NCBI GenBank assembly: GCA_964485395.1
Contig: CAZAJF010000003.1
Location: 124,001 to 188,000 of the forward strand
Reading direction: 5' to 3'
Length of the DNA stretch: 64,000 nucleotides
Origin: JANNSO01 sp964485395
GTDB taxonomy: Bacteria; Spirochaetota; Spirochaetia; Treponematales; UBA12059
Part shown: in pieces, positions 25,233 through 34,441 of the stretch
Layout of the letters: every line of letters starts with the position of its first letter
Numbering within the stretch: the first letter of the stretch is position 1
Translations under genes and position numbers: made by a program
The notes under the pieces: model-generated
The model's database searches: none
Told to the model about the DNA's origin: nothing
Seen by the model: the letters and a program-made list of their open reading frames with translations, nothing else

Positions 25233-26017
25233 TGAATCTTATTAACCCCGTGTTTATCGGGCATGGATCTCCCATGAATGCAATCTCGACTAACAGGTAT
25301 ACCGAGTTTTTAAAGAACTATCCAAGTACTATTCCTGCGCCGAAGGCAATTGTCGTAATTTCTGCTCATTGGCAAACAGAAGGGACATTCATAACGGGAA
25401 ATCCGATACCTAAGCAGATTTATGATTTTTACGGTTTCCCTGCCGAGTTGTATAAGGTTGCATATTCCCCAAAGGGCTCGCCGGAGGTCGCGGATTTTTT
25501 TCAGGCAGAGAATATCGGTATTAACATCGACGCAGAGAGGGGTATCGACCACGCTGGATGGGCTGTCGTAAAGCATATGTACCCGGAGCAGAATATCCCT
25601 CTGCTCGAATTAAGCCTGGATATACATAAAACAAAAGCCGAACATTTTGCATTGGGTAATTTACTGGGTCGATATTGCAGCCAAGGAATATTGTTTCTTG
25701 GGAGCGGAAACGTCATTCATAACCTGTCGGATATAAGTTTCAATGAAAACGAAAAACCATTCGCTTGGGCTATGGATGGGGATGCGTGGATAAGAGAACA
25801 AATAATTAATCGAAATATGAAGCACTTGCTGGATTACGAGAAATACTTCCCGCACCACGGCAGGTCGATACCTACGAATGAACACTTTCTTCCGCTTTTA
25901 TATATTTTGGGAATGGCAACCGAAAACTCAAAAATAAATACGATTTACGAGGAAATACAAAATGGCAGTATTTCAATGAGATCGATAGAAGTCGACCAAG
26001 CTGGGTTAGCGGTATAG
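25232..26017 (+). CDS. ygiD: YgiD-like 4,5-DOPA extradiol dioxygenase
   Basis: A 261-residue LigB-superfamily protein, the same length as E. coli YgiD. It has the opening FIGHGSPMNAI, VVISAHWQTEG, YDFYGFPAELYKV, RGIDHAGWAVVKHMYP, GSGNVIHNLSD and the PTNEHFLPLLY end block. The His residues in HGSP, SAHW and HNL are the expected metal ligands. The family opens catechol rings; the physiological substrate in bacteria is unclear. GGAGG of its SD lies inside the preceding gene. Confidence 0.9.
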   Translation: MNLINPVFIGHGSPMNAISTNRYTEFLKNYPSTIPAPKAIVVISAHWQTEGTFITGNPIPKQIYDFYGFPAELYKVAYSPKGSPEVADFFQAENIGINIDAERGIDHAGWAVVKHMYPEQNIPLLELSLDIHKTKAEHFALGNLLGRYCSQGILFLGSGNVIHNLSDISFNENEKPFAWAMDGDAWIREQIINRNMKHLLDYEKYFPHHGRSIPTNEHFLPLLYILGMATENSKINTIYEEIQNGSISMRSIEVDQAGLAV

Positions 26018-26027
26018 AGGGGAAGTA

Positions 26028-26679
26028 ATGAAGATTGCGCTTTGCCAGATGAAAGCCTCGAAAGTAACAAATGTCAACTATATGAAAATTAACAGGTTTA
26101 TAGCCGAGGTGATTTTCGCCGACGCCGATATAATCATGTTCCCTGAATGCGCATTGACCGGCTATCCTCCAATAGAACTGCCCGATCCCGGTTCCCTGAA
26201 TTTCAATGAGTGTGATGCATATATGGATGACTTGGCCCGCGAAACGATTAATTCTAAATTGGCAATACTGCTAGGAGCGATAACCAATAAAGATGGAATA
26301 CTACAAAATTCGGTAAAGATACTACAAACCGGCAATCAGGAATATTATTCAAAAAAGGCGCTATGGGGATGGGATAATGACTGCTATGCGCAAGGAGGCA
26401 GTGAAGGCGTTTTTAAAATAGCGGGCATATAATGCGGCGAGCCTATCTATTATGAAATACGCTTTCCGGAATATTTCAGGGAGCTTTTCGCGCAAAATGC
26501 AGAAGCCGTATTCGTGCATTATCGATCCGGATGGAAACATCGTATTTGGAGCGCTGAAAAACAAGGAAGGCCTGTTCTTCCACGAATACAATCCTGCGAG
26601 GATGAACTTCGGAAGGCAAGGGCGAATAGCCGAGAGCAGGAAGCTGGTGAAAAATAAAGCTTGCTGGGAGCAGGAATAG
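26028..26679 (+). pseudogene. Carbon-nitrogen hydrolase (nitrilase family), disrupted
   Basis: The first 134 codons encode a nitrilase N-terminus (IALCQMKA, MFPECALTGYPP with the catalytic Glu, YSKKALWGW with the Lys). A TAA at 26430-26432 then interrupts the frame. The same frame continues after it with IYYEIRFPEYFRELFAQNAEA, where the catalytic Cys of ICYEIRFPE has become Tyr. At about 26510 the C-terminal part (IIDPDGNIVFGALKNKEG) follows in another frame, with roughly 60-100 residues missing between. Three separate lesions make this a clear pseudogene. An intact distant relative is at 34972. Confidence 0.85.
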
Positions 26680-26694
26680 GCAGGGAGGCAGCGT

Positions 26695-27327
26695 ATGAAT
26701 AACATTGAATATCTGCTGTTTATCGGCTCGGTAATTCTGGTGTCGCTCGTTATCTCCGGATTTATTAGATTTTCAGTAAAAAAAATCCCGCGGGGAACGA
26801 TATGCATAAAAATGCCTGACAATATTCCTCCTCCTGGTTCACGACTGTCCCGAAGCATATTGGTAGTAGGATTTGGAATTGGGATGATAAATTTATTGGC
26901 TACCATTTTTTTGTGTATATTAAATATTTATAATAATCTACCGGTCTGGATCGTAATAAAATTACCTTCCTGTATTCACTATATTTTTTATGCCTTCGTA
27001 GTATTGTATTACTGCTGGGGGATACTGACCATTACGTATAATAGAAATTATACTCCATGCTACCGGCCTATGGCCACGGAATATAGAATTGCGACAGGCG
27101 GGCCATATTCCATCATAAAGCACCCGATGTATGTGGCAAAAGGCATGTTCCCGCTCCTGATGTTTTTTTCGACCGGCTTTACGCCGTTTCTTCTGGGATT
27201 GATTTCATGGTCGGCGATTCCGTATCAAGCAAGAAAAGAAGAGGAGGCCCTGAGAAGGATTGGAAATAAAGAATATGAGGCGTATGTAAAGAAAACCGGC
27301 AGGTTTTTTCCGAAACTCTCGCCTTGA
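26695..27327 (+). CDS. ICMT/PEMT-like membrane methyltransferase
   Basis: A 210-residue integral membrane protein with about five hydrophobic segments. Its C-terminal half has the isoprenylcysteine-carboxyl-methyltransferase pattern: TGGPYSIIKHPMYVA, a membrane hairpin, then RKEEEALRRIGNKEYEAY and a final FFPKL. This motif binds SAM next to the membrane. Bacterial members methylate lipids or unknown substrates. SD GGAGG upstream of ATG. It follows the nitrilase pseudogene by 15 bases. Confidence 0.85.
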   Translation: MNNIEYLLFIGSVILVSLVISGFIRFSVKKIPRGTICIKMPDNIPPPGSRLSRSILVVGFGIGMINLLATIFLCILNIYNNLPVWIVIKLPSCIHYIFYAFVVLYYCWGILTITYNRNYTPCYRPMATEYRIATGGPYSIIKHPMYVAKGMFPLLMFFSTGFTPFLLGLISWSAIPYQARKEEEALRRIGNKEYEAYVKKTGRFFPKLSP

Positions 27328-27400
27328 CTCGGCTTTCGGGAAGATCCCGCTTCGATGTCTGATCCCGATCTGGGCGTTGGTAAATGATAGGAGGAAGAAT

Positions 27401-27856
27401 ATGAAAGAAACCGTTGAGAATATGAAGCCGTCGGATAGGGAGGTTCCTTCTATCGGCGATTTTGCATTTATAACGTCCGATAAAATCAGGTATTGCGATA
27501 CGGACCGGCAAGGTCATGTAAACAACGCGGTATTCTCGTCTTTTTTTGAAACGGGAAGGACCGAAATACTTTATAACCCAGCGCATCCGTTGGCATGCCC
27601 GAACTGCAGCTTCGTCATCGCCCGCATTCAGCTGGATTTTTTGAATGAGATAACCTGGCCGGGAGAAATAATGATAGGTACAAGGATTTCAAAAATCGGT
27701 AAAAGTTCTCTTCAAATAGAACAGGGCTTATATCAAAAAGAAAAATGCGTCGCATTCGCTCAAACAGCGGTCGTGCAAGTGAATGAGGAGACGAAGAAAT
27801 CCGTGTCGCTTGATGATGAGGCTATTAAGGTGCTTTCAAAATTGCGTAAAGAGTGA
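27401..27856 (+). CDS. Acyl-CoA thioesterase of the 4HBT hotdog family
   Basis: A 151-residue hotdog-fold protein. The signature RYCDTDRQGHVNN carries the catalytic Asp region of YbgC/FadM-type thioesterases, followed by FFETGR and a beta-rich end. The start at 27401 has TAGGAGG upstream; an earlier in-frame GTG at 27377 is before the SD and is not used. The preferred acyl chain is unknown. Confidence 0.88.
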   Translation: MKETVENMKPSDREVPSIGDFAFITSDKIRYCDTDRQGHVNNAVFSSFFETGRTEILYNPAHPLACPNCSFVIARIQLDFLNEITWPGEIMIGTRISKIGKSSLQIEQGLYQKEKCVAFAQTAVVQVNEETKKSVSLDDEAIKVLSKLRKE

Positions 27857-27971
27857 AACTTACGTCGTGAAATATTTAGCATGAGAAGAACGGGATTAAA
27901 GACGAAACGTTTGATTATTGCCGGTATTCGCTTTGCATGGAAAAAATAGCGATGAATGAGGAGGCAAGACA

Positions 27972-28418
27972 ATGGAATTACGAAAGATGACGATTCAGGA
28001 CTACGAGAAAGTCTACGATATCTGGATAAATACGCAAGGAGTCGGATTGAATAATTTGGATGATTCTCAAGAAGGAATAGCCAGATATTTAAAGCGAAAT
28101 CCGGATACATGCTTTGTTATGGAAGATAAAGGCGAATTGGCTGGCGTAATATTAAGCGGGCATGATGGACGGCGGGGATTCATACATCATATGGCAGTTA
28201 GGGTATCAGAGCGCAATAAAGGCATCGGCAGGAAATTAGTGGAAAAGGCGGTTGAAGGATTAAGGGATGAAGGTATTACCAAAATCGCCTTTGTCGTTCT
28301 TAAATCGAATCAAATCGGCAATGCTTTTTGGCAAAAATTAGGATTTGAAGAACGAACTGATTTAATATATAGAAATAAGGTGATTTCTAATATCGAAATG
28401 AAGAAAGTCATCTGCTAG
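27972..28418 (+). CDS. GNAT N-acetyltransferase
   Basis: A 148-residue acetyltransferase of YpeA-like type. The acetyl-CoA loop reads RNKGIGRKLVEKAVEGL, after HHMAVRVSE; the C-terminal NAFWQKLGFEER is the usual beta-alpha end. SD GGAGG before ATG. First of three GNAT genes within 3.2 kb, none a close copy of another, so they were probably gained separately. Confidence 0.9.
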   Translation: MELRKMTIQDYEKVYDIWINTQGVGLNNLDDSQEGIARYLKRNPDTCFVMEDKGELAGVILSGHDGRRGFIHHMAVRVSERNKGIGRKLVEKAVEGLRDEGITKIAFVVLKSNQIGNAFWQKLGFEERTDLIYRNKVISNIEMKKVIC

Positions 28419-28586
28419 GCATACTGTCTGCAAAATTTGCGTTTTAAAAATCATGGCATATTTTAGTGAGGTAAATCAGCATGGTTAAGATTCCTAAAAG
28501 CATCGCGGCCGCGCTAGTCGATGTAAAAATGCTTCTTTGTGTTTCCATCAAATCTTTAAAAGGATTATCTATTGTAAGGAGGAAAA

Positions 28587-29186
28587 ATGGGACATTTTAA
28601 ATTTACCGCTTGCGCGGATATCGAAGGTTTGTTTACGGTCGAGCCTAAGGTTTTCGTCGATCAAAGGGGTTATAATCTGGAAACATATAACTACGAAGAT
28701 TTCCGGAGAGCCGGGCTTGACATGGTATTCGTTCAGGATAATTTATCCATGTCCTCAAAAGGTGTTTTGCGAGGATTGCATTTTCAGAGAAAATACCAAC
28801 AAGGAAAACTGGTTCGTGCTACGAGCGGTGAGGTTTTCGACGTGGCGGTAGACCTTCGGGATGGTTCGAAAACCTATGGAAAATGGCATGGAGTGGTCTT
28901 GTCAGCCGAGAAGAAAAATATGTTCTATATCCCCGAAGGGTTTGCGCATGGTTTTTTGGTTCTAACCGATACGGCTGAATTCTTCTATAAATTATCGGAT
29001 TTTTATCATCCGGAAGACGAGGGCGGGGTTCCATGGAATGATGAAACGATAGGAGTAACGTGGCCGATTCCCGAGGGTGTTGAAATTATTGTGTCGGAAC
29101 GCGATAATAATCACCCTGGGCTTAGTGCTGGGATATCATTGAAAAAGAAGATGAAGACAAGTGGCAGTTATTATGGGAGGTGCTAG
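28587..29186 (+). CDS. rfbC: dTDP-4-dehydrorhamnose 3,5-epimerase
   Basis: A 199-residue cupin-fold sugar epimerase. Catalytic His is H65 in VLRGLHFQ, with the DVAVDLRDGS and FIPEG-like (FYIPEGFAHGFLVL) strands and the FYKLSDFYHPEDE loop all present. It epimerises dTDP-4-keto-6-deoxyglucose at C3 and C5 in rhamnose synthesis for surface polysaccharide. The rest of the pathway (RmlA, B, D) is not in the window, so it stands alone. Extra residues after the core (about 180-199) are basic. SD GGAGG. Confidence 0.92.
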   Translation: MGHFKFTACADIEGLFTVEPKVFVDQRGYNLETYNYEDFRRAGLDMVFVQDNLSMSSKGVLRGLHFQRKYQQGKLVRATSGEVFDVAVDLRDGSKTYGKWHGVVLSAEKKNMFYIPEGFAHGFLVLTDTAEFFYKLSDFYHPEDEGGVPWNDETIGVTWPIPEGVEIIVSERDNNHPGLSAGISLKKKMKTSGSYYGRC

Positions 29187-29189
29187 TTT

Positions 29190-29822
29190 ATGTTGATTAT
29201 CAGCGGCTCGAATGTCGTTACGGCAAAAGAAAAATCCCAAAGCCTTTTATTGGCCTTGCGGATGCAAGAGGTATTGAAACAAAAAAACGTCGTATCGGAC
29301 GTTGTTGACTTGCGTGACTATGAAATTAAAATTTGTAACATGTGCGAAGCCTGTTCAGAGGGTAATGGTTGCGTCCAGGATGATGATTTCAATAAGCTCA
29401 ATGATCTTTGGAAAAAGCATAGTGAAGTAATAATGATTTGCCCGCACTATGCGGGCATACCGTCGAAAATAACGGCTGTTTGCGAAAAATTACAGGAGAT
29501 ATCGTATTTAAATTATTGCCAAGGGAAGACGCTAGACTCGAAAAAGAACGCGCTCGTTATTGCCCATGGCGGAATGACCGAAGACTATGAGGGTATATAT
29601 ACCGAGAATCTGTTGAAGCCGCTGTCGAATATGCTCAGAAGTTGCGGATGTAAAATACATAACGATACGATCAAGAAAGCAATGTGTTTTGGGGTAAAGA
29701 AATATTATCAGGAGAAAGACGGCAATAGTCTGTGCTTCAAGAAAGACGATGACGAGGAATTAAGGGAAAAAATCGTCGATGAGGCAATAGGCTTCTTGAC
29801 GAATGCCGATAAGGATCACTAG
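29190..29822 (+). CDS. NADPH-dependent FMN reductase / iron-sulfur flavoprotein-like
   Basis: A 210-residue flavodoxin-fold protein. ISGSNVVTAKEKSQSLLLAL holds the FMN phosphate loop. CNMCEACSEGNGC resembles the cysteine motif of iron-sulfur flavoproteins. VIMICPHYAGIPSKI matches the SPVYWGSP-type loop. It probably transfers electrons from NAD(P)H to an unknown acceptor. It starts three bases after rfbC, with GGAGG inside the rfbC end, so the two are co-transcribed although their functions are unrelated. Confidence 0.85.
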   Translation: MLIISGSNVVTAKEKSQSLLLALRMQEVLKQKNVVSDVVDLRDYEIKICNMCEACSEGNGCVQDDDFNKLNDLWKKHSEVIMICPHYAGIPSKITAVCEKLQEISYLNYCQGKTLDSKKNALVIAHGGMTEDYEGIYTENLLKPLSNMLRSCGCKIHNDTIKKAMCFGVKKYYQEKDGNSLCFKKDDDEELREKIVDEAIGFLTNADKDH

Positions 29823-29921
29823 GCGCGTCTTGGGTTCATGGCTTCCGGGATATGAGCCCGCTGGTTTGATTGAGGTGATGGACACATGCCCTGGGTAAAC
29901 TCTTTGAAAGGAGTATCTCCA

Positions 29922-30119
29922 ATGTATGCAGGCGACGATACCCGGGGGGGGATCCGGGAATTACTCTGTGAGGAAAAAAAGATTTGCGATGAATATGAGC
30001 CGAAAGAAAAAGTAATTTCGTTTAATGCTATCAGAATACATGCGGACGAGTATTTTTCATCCTGCATTCAACCTGAAAAAGAAACGTTGGAATTCATACA
30101 GGCATCAGTTTCTTCGTAA
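29922..30119 (+). CDS. Small hypothetical protein or gene fragment
   Basis: Sixty-five codons with an excellent SD (AAAGGAG) eight bases before ATG. The protein (YAGDDTRGGIRELLCEE…, ending FIQASVSS) is acidic, with no membrane segment and no motif I know. A longer in-frame ATG at 29886 has no SD. It may be the remnant of a larger enzyme, since its end looks truncated; the neighbours are all single-gene cassette-like units. Confidence 0.45.
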   Translation: MYAGDDTRGGIRELLCEEKKICDEYEPKEKVISFNAIRIHADEYFSSCIQPEKETLEFIQASVSS

Positions 30120-30141
30120 CGTCGAACAAAAAGGAATATAA

Positions 30142-30669
30142 ATGGAAATAAGCTATGGCCGCCCGAAAAAAGATGATATCCCGGGCATCGAAAGGTTGCT
30201 CAAGGAGACTTTTGAAGATACGTTTAGGAAAAATAAGATAGTAAGCATTTTTGAGATCGAAGATGAAATAAAGGAAAAAATTAGTAAAATCAATCAAGAC
30301 ATTATTGAGAAGGATCCGCGGTATTATTTCATGATTGCGAAAGATAATGCCGCTGTCGTGGGAGTATGCGCTTTCTTTCCAGTAAGTCAAATTATTAAAG
30401 ACTATATAAGTGGGGTCGGAGATGAAGAACTCGAAGTTGGCTGCGCGTATGTTTCGCCAAAGTATCAGAAATGTGGTATTGGCAATATGTTGGCTGGCTT
30501 GATAATGGAGAAGATGCAGAAATCAGGCAGGCTGAACTATTATTTATGTTCGGGGTTTGAGACCGCGCAGCGCTACTGGAGTAAAAAACTCGGCGATCCT
30601 GTCTATGTAATCAAGGATATTTGGGGAGAGGGAAAGCATGAATTGATCTGGAAGGCAACCATATCGTGA
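30142..30669 (+). CDS. GNAT N-acetyltransferase
   Basis: A 175-residue protein. The acetyl-CoA loop is KYQKCGIGNMLAGLIMEKM, preceded by GCAYVSP; the end block is ETAQRYWSKKLG. Substrate unknown. It is only 22 bases after the small ORF at 29922. Strongly A+T-rich. Confidence 0.85.
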   Translation: MEISYGRPKKDDIPGIERLLKETFEDTFRKNKIVSIFEIEDEIKEKISKINQDIIEKDPRYYFMIAKDNAAVVGVCAFFPVSQIIKDYISGVGDEELEVGCAYVSPKYQKCGIGNMLAGLIMEKMQKSGRLNYYLCSGFETAQRYWSKKLGDPVYVIKDIWGEGKHELIWKATIS

Positions 30670-30724
30670 GAATGCGGATCAGGATGGAATTTTTAAACCA
30701 TTAATTTTCGGAAAGGCGGCCGGT

Positions 30725-31141
30725 GTGGACGTTGAGCGTGGCAAGTGTTTTTTCAAGGAAGAGTTGATAGATCTTTATTCGAATGTGGAATGGAAGGCTT
30801 ATTTGACGAACGCTGACAGATTTTGGGATTCCATCATGAATTCCCTGGAGCATTTCGTAATTAGAAATGATGGAATCATCGTTGCATATGCCCGGATATT
30901 GGGGGACAGCATTACTGCGATAATGATACAGGATATAATCGTAAGGACAGAGTACCAGAATAAAGGGATCGGGACCGAGCTGTTAAGGCACATCTTGAAG
31001 TACTATGAAAATGTTCGGCAGGTTGTCCTTCTTTGTGACGACGTTGAGCCCCTGAATAAATACTACATGAAAAACGGATTGAGGAAAATCGGGGAATATA
31101 AGTGCAATTGCTTCGCAAGAATGGCCTGCTCGTCTGAATAA
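30725..31141 (+). CDS. GNAT N-acetyltransferase
   Basis: A 138-residue protein, GTG start with GGAAAGGCGG just upstream. The cofactor loop reads RTEYQNKGIGTELLRHIL after IQDIIV; the end EPLNKYYMKNGLRKIGEY is typical. It resembles the PA4866/YjgM-like short GNATs that act on small molecules. Substrate unknown. Confidence 0.86.
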   Translation: MDVERGKCFFKEELIDLYSNVEWKAYLTNADRFWDSIMNSLEHFVIRNDGIIVAYARILGDSITAIMIQDIIVRTEYQNKGIGTELLRHILKYYENVRQVVLLCDDVEPLNKYYMKNGLRKIGEYKCNCFARMACSSE

Positions 31142-31200
31142 GTGTTGTTAATAATGTATTGCTTCACGGAATTTCTGAAATAGAGCACTGACCAAGCGCT

Positions 31201-31461
31201 TTGAGAATGACAGGGTCTGTCCCCAAGGAGTCGTACGAAGTGATGATTGATGAAGGATTTGAAAAACAGGATTTGGACCCGTGGGAAGCCGAGCTCGAGT
31301 TCACGCCGGTTTGGATCGGCATCGAAGAAGCCCTCAGGATCAATCAGGCAAATATCGGAAAACCGGACTATAAAAAATCCGATTGGATAACGCGGGAAAC
31401 ATACGTCCTAAGCGAATTGGCTAAAAGTATCCCAGGAGGCCGCGATGGACGAGCGTTTTAG
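31201..31461 (+). pseudogene. Nudix hydrolase C-terminal remnant
   Basis: Eighty-six codons from a TTG. The part from about residue 29 (LEFTPVWIGIEEALRINQ … TRETYVLSELAKSI) has the pattern that closes many Nudix proteins, after the catalytic box. The Nudix box itself is missing and the 5' end is a GACAGGGTCTGTCCCC repeat, so the gene was cut there. It runs 17 bases into the HD-domain gene in another frame. Confidence 0.5.
31209..31221. repeat. Palindrome GACAGGGTCTGTC
   Basis: Five-base arms around GGT, continuing as CTGTCCCC. It resembles the palindrome at 22661-22673 and marks the truncation point of the Nudix remnant. Confidence 0.55.
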
Positions 31462-32023
31462 AAAACAGATTCAATTCATAATCGAAGTTGACAAGATAAA
31501 AAGCATCTTTCGGCGGACGAAACTGTTTGACGGGACAAGGCGAGAGAATGACGCCGAGCATTCGTGGCATATTGCCTTGATGGCGTGCATTATGAGCGAA
31601 TACTCGAACGTTGAGATCGATCTGCTCAAGGTAATAAAAATGCAGTTGGTGCATGACCTTGTGGAAATCGACGCGGGAGACATTATCGTGTACGCTGAAA
31701 ATCAAACCGAAAAATACGACAAGGAAAAGCAGGGAGCCCTAAGGGTTTTCGGTTTGCTGCCCGAAGACCAACGGGATGAATACCTGGGATTGTGGCTAGA
31801 GTTTGAGGAGAGAAAAACTCCCGAGGCGAGGTTCGCCGGCGCCTTGGACAGGCTTGAGCCAATCATGCAGAATTACCTCAATGGCGGTGATTCCTGGATA
31901 GAAAATAATATTGAATATGACAGGATAGTGGACGTAAATCAAAGGATAGGACTGGGTTCCGACGAACTATGGCATTATGCAATGCAAATGATCGAGGAAT
32001 ACAAAGAAAATAAAATAATATAA
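31445..32023 (+). CDS. HD-domain phosphohydrolase (YfbR-like)
   Basis: A 192-residue metal-dependent hydrolase. The metal site reads RENDAEHSWHIALM, then KMQLVHDLVEIDAGD, and a later FAGALDRLEP supplies the last Asp: the H…HD…D order. Length and motifs fit the YfbR/HDDC2 group of 5'-deoxynucleotidases. The SD (CAGGAGG) lies in the end of the Nudix remnant. Confidence 0.88.
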   Translation: MDERFRKQIQFIIEVDKIKSIFRRTKLFDGTRRENDAEHSWHIALMACIMSEYSNVEIDLLKVIKMQLVHDLVEIDAGDIIVYAENQTEKYDKEKQGALRVFGLLPEDQRDEYLGLWLEFEERKTPEARFAGALDRLEPIMQNYLNGGDSWIENNIEYDRIVDVNQRIGLGSDELWHYAMQMIEEYKENKII

Positions 32024-32059
32024 GTACTGTGAATTTTTACTGGGTAACCCGAAATTCGA

Positions 32060-32068
32060 TGCTATACT
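32060..32068 (+). promoter_or_regulatory. Extended -10 promoter element
   Basis: TGCTATACT, an extended -10 hexamer (TATACT preceded by TGN), lies 35 bases before the ATG at 32104. No good -35 is present, as expected for extended -10 promoters. Confidence 0.45.
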
Positions 32069-32103
32069 GAGCCGGTGGAATATTGTATGCAAGGAGTATT
32101 GCG

Positions 32104-32778
32104 ATGGCATTTTCTTTCAAGGCGCTGCGGGTAAAAAACGCGAATCCGATGATCTCGTTCGAAAACTTGCGGAGGAGCATCGGCGTATTGGGCATGGTGT
32201 TGCCGTTGATCTGTTTTTTTGGCGGCCTGCTGATCAGTGGCCTGAAATTGGGGCCGTCGATCAGTTCATATTATTATACGAACGTGCGGGACGCTTTTGA
32301 GGGGATTCTCGTTTGCGTAGCGCTGTTTTTAATAAGCTATCGGGGCTATGAACTGGTCGATGATATCGTATCGTCGCTCACCGGTATTTTCGGTTTCGGG
32401 ATAGCCTTGTTTCCTTGCTTCAATCTAGCTTTTAAAAATACCGGATTTTTGCAATTGAACATCGATACTTCGAACACCTTGCACACAGTTTGCGCGGGAT
32501 TATTTTTCCTGCTGCTGGCAATAAACTCGATTTTTATATTCACATTGACGGAAAATAAGAAAAAGCCGACGAAAAACAAGAAGATAAGAAACGCTATTTA
32601 CATCGGCTGCGGGTTGGTTATTATCGTCTGTCTGATAATCGCAGGAATATTACATTGCCTCTACGATCAGAATTACCTGGATACTAAAATCTGGATTTTT
32701 ATCCTCGAAACGATCCTGCTCGAGGCTTTTGGAATTTCTTGGCTAGTAAAAGGCAATACCTTGTTCAGGGATAGATGA
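32104..32778 (+). CDS. Six-helix membrane protein of unknown function
   Basis: A 224-residue inner-membrane protein with about six hydrophobic segments and a conserved-looking loop SISSYYYTNVRDAFEG between helices 1 and 2. I have seen similar SSYYYT…RDAF loops in uncharacterised bacterial membrane proteins but cannot name a function. The start is taken at 32104, eight bases after AAGGAG; a TTG at 32083 precedes the SD and is rejected. Confidence 0.75.
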   Translation: MAFSFKALRVKNANPMISFENLRRSIGVLGMVLPLICFFGGLLISGLKLGPSISSYYYTNVRDAFEGILVCVALFLISYRGYELVDDIVSSLTGIFGFGIALFPCFNLAFKNTGFLQLNIDTSNTLHTVCAGLFFLLLAINSIFIFTLTENKKKPTKNKKIRNAIYIGCGLVIIVCLIIAGILHCLYDQNYLDTKIWIFILETILLEAFGISWLVKGNTLFRDR

Positions 32779-32925
32779 TAAACTTTCCCTATGCATCTTG
32801 TTGCCTTCTCAATCTTGCCCCCATTTGAGATAAGTGCTAGTATGCGCCAGCAAAGTCGCCGTGACCGATTCCGATATTCCGTGGAATCGGTTGTGAGTAT
32901 ATCGCTCAAGGGGTTTTAACGAATC

Positions 32926-33732
32926 ATGATTTTATTTTATGACAAGTTGCAGCAAAGCTATCTGGGATACATGGGCTTGTATGTCTGCATCAGTGTCGGG
33001 TTTTTATGCCTTCATGCAATAGGAAAAAAAGAAATCGGTCCTACGTACTGGGCCGCCAGTTTTCTTTTCAACAGTCTCGGCTTTTTGTTTTGGTCCGAGA
33101 CCATTTTGGATAGCCCAAAACTCAGTTATCTTCTCGGTGAGGTATTCCATATAACGGGATTCCTGCTCTTGATTGCAGGGGCTTATAAATTTACAGGAAA
33201 AAAATACGGCATATGGGCTTCTTTGGCAGTTGTGGTTTGGATTACAGCTTGGGCCGTTTCCATTTTACTCTTTAAAAACCATCAGTCGCTTGCCGGTTCC
33301 CTCTTGAAGTCCCTTAGGGCTGTGTTGTTTATTTTCGCGGGCATAATAATAATGATTGATAAAAAACTGGAAAACAAAACAGGCAGGAATGTCGCGGGAA
33401 TCAGCCTCCTTGCCTGGGGCATCTATATCATCGTTTTTGGGTTCATAAACATCAATCCGTTTATATTTAATGGTTTTCTCGTGGGCTTCCATGTACTGTC
33501 TGCTTTCGGAATGGTCGTGATGATAATCGGAAAAATCAGCGCAAAAGTAGAAGAAAGCGAATTGAAAATAAAAACCCTTGAAGGCATCTTGCCGATTTGC
33601 GCATACTGCAAAAAAATAAGGGATGAAGAGGATCACTGGCATCACGTTGAATCGTACATAGAAAATCGCTCGAAAGCGGAGTTTACCCATGGCATATGCC
33701 CGGATTGCTTTGCGAAACATAAGCCCGACTAG
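32926..33732 (+). CDS. Seven-helix membrane sensor with C-terminal CxxC/CxxC motif
   Basis: A 268-residue protein: seven hydrophobic segments (residues 10-205), a short coiled linker (KVEESELKIKTLEG), then ILPICAYCKKIRDEEDHWHH … FTHGICPDCFAKH. This cysteine motif (probably metal-binding) is found at the ends of many bacterial signalling proteins in place of a catalytic domain. It would sense a membrane or extracellular cue and signal through the cytoplasmic motif. No SD is obvious. No partner gene is adjacent. Confidence 0.75.
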   Translation: MILFYDKLQQSYLGYMGLYVCISVGFLCLHAIGKKEIGPTYWAASFLFNSLGFLFWSETILDSPKLSYLLGEVFHITGFLLLIAGAYKFTGKKYGIWASLAVVVWITAWAVSILLFKNHQSLAGSLLKSLRAVLFIFAGIIIMIDKKLENKTGRNVAGISLLAWGIYIIVFGFININPFIFNGFLVGFHVLSAFGMVVMIIGKISAKVEESELKIKTLEGILPICAYCKKIRDEEDHWHHVESYIENRSKAEFTHGICPDCFAKHKPD

Positions 33733-33796
33733 CGTTTCCACCAAAACAGTGCGTGAATTAGAATAAATCAGCCGATATTACTGACAGGAGTGGCTG

Positions 33797-34441
33797 GTGA
33801 ATCCTAAAAACCTTAATTTTACGCGCTATATCCTGGCTAGCGTTGCGTTTTTAGTTCTTTTTTTTACGGCTGCCTGCGCTAAAACTTCTGAAAAAGCCCC
33901 TGAACTGGCTATCGGGGCAGTTTTGAATCCTGTCGATACCGTTCGGGCACTTAAACTGCTGAATACCAAGGCATCCCATTCGGCAATACAGGTTATAGAA
34001 ACCTACCCGGAGGAAATTTCCGAGATCGTGCGTCGGGGAACTATCGTATTCGCCATGACGGCCGCCGATCAAAAACCGTTTTTTTACGTAGACGAAGTCA
34101 GTGGAGAATTCCTCGGGCTGGATGTGGAGCTTGCTTATAATATAGCCAACAAGCTCGGCGTACGCGCCGTGTTCAATCGGGACGCGCAAAGTTTCGATGC
34201 GGTTGACGTCGCCAATGCCAAGGCCGATGTAGCAATTTCAAAGTTAAGCCGTACGCTGAAGCGCGCTCAGCTTGTATTGTTCCGCAAGCCGTATATTACC
34301 ATCCGCCAGGCATTGTTGCGTAACCGCCTGCTGCATGAAAAAACTCGCGCAGATGGGCGCTACCCATATCGGTATTCCCTGCAATACGGCGCATACGGCC
34401 ATTATCATGAACCAGGTCAGGGCCTTCGTGGATATAGATGA
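33797..34441 (+). pseudogene. Truncated family 3 solute-binding lipoprotein
   Basis: GTG start with AGGAG upstream. The signal sequence ends in a lipobox (FTAAC). The SBP_bac_3 domain (TIVFAMTAADQKPFFYVD, GLDVELAYNIANKLGV, ADVAISKLSRTLKRAQLVLF) runs normally to about residue 179 (RQALLRNRL). There it fuses to a racemase gene read in the wrong frame, giving a 35-residue nonsense tail. The second lobe is lost, so ligand binding is impossible. A deletion explains it: neighbouring solute-binding and racemase genes were joined. Confidence 0.8.
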
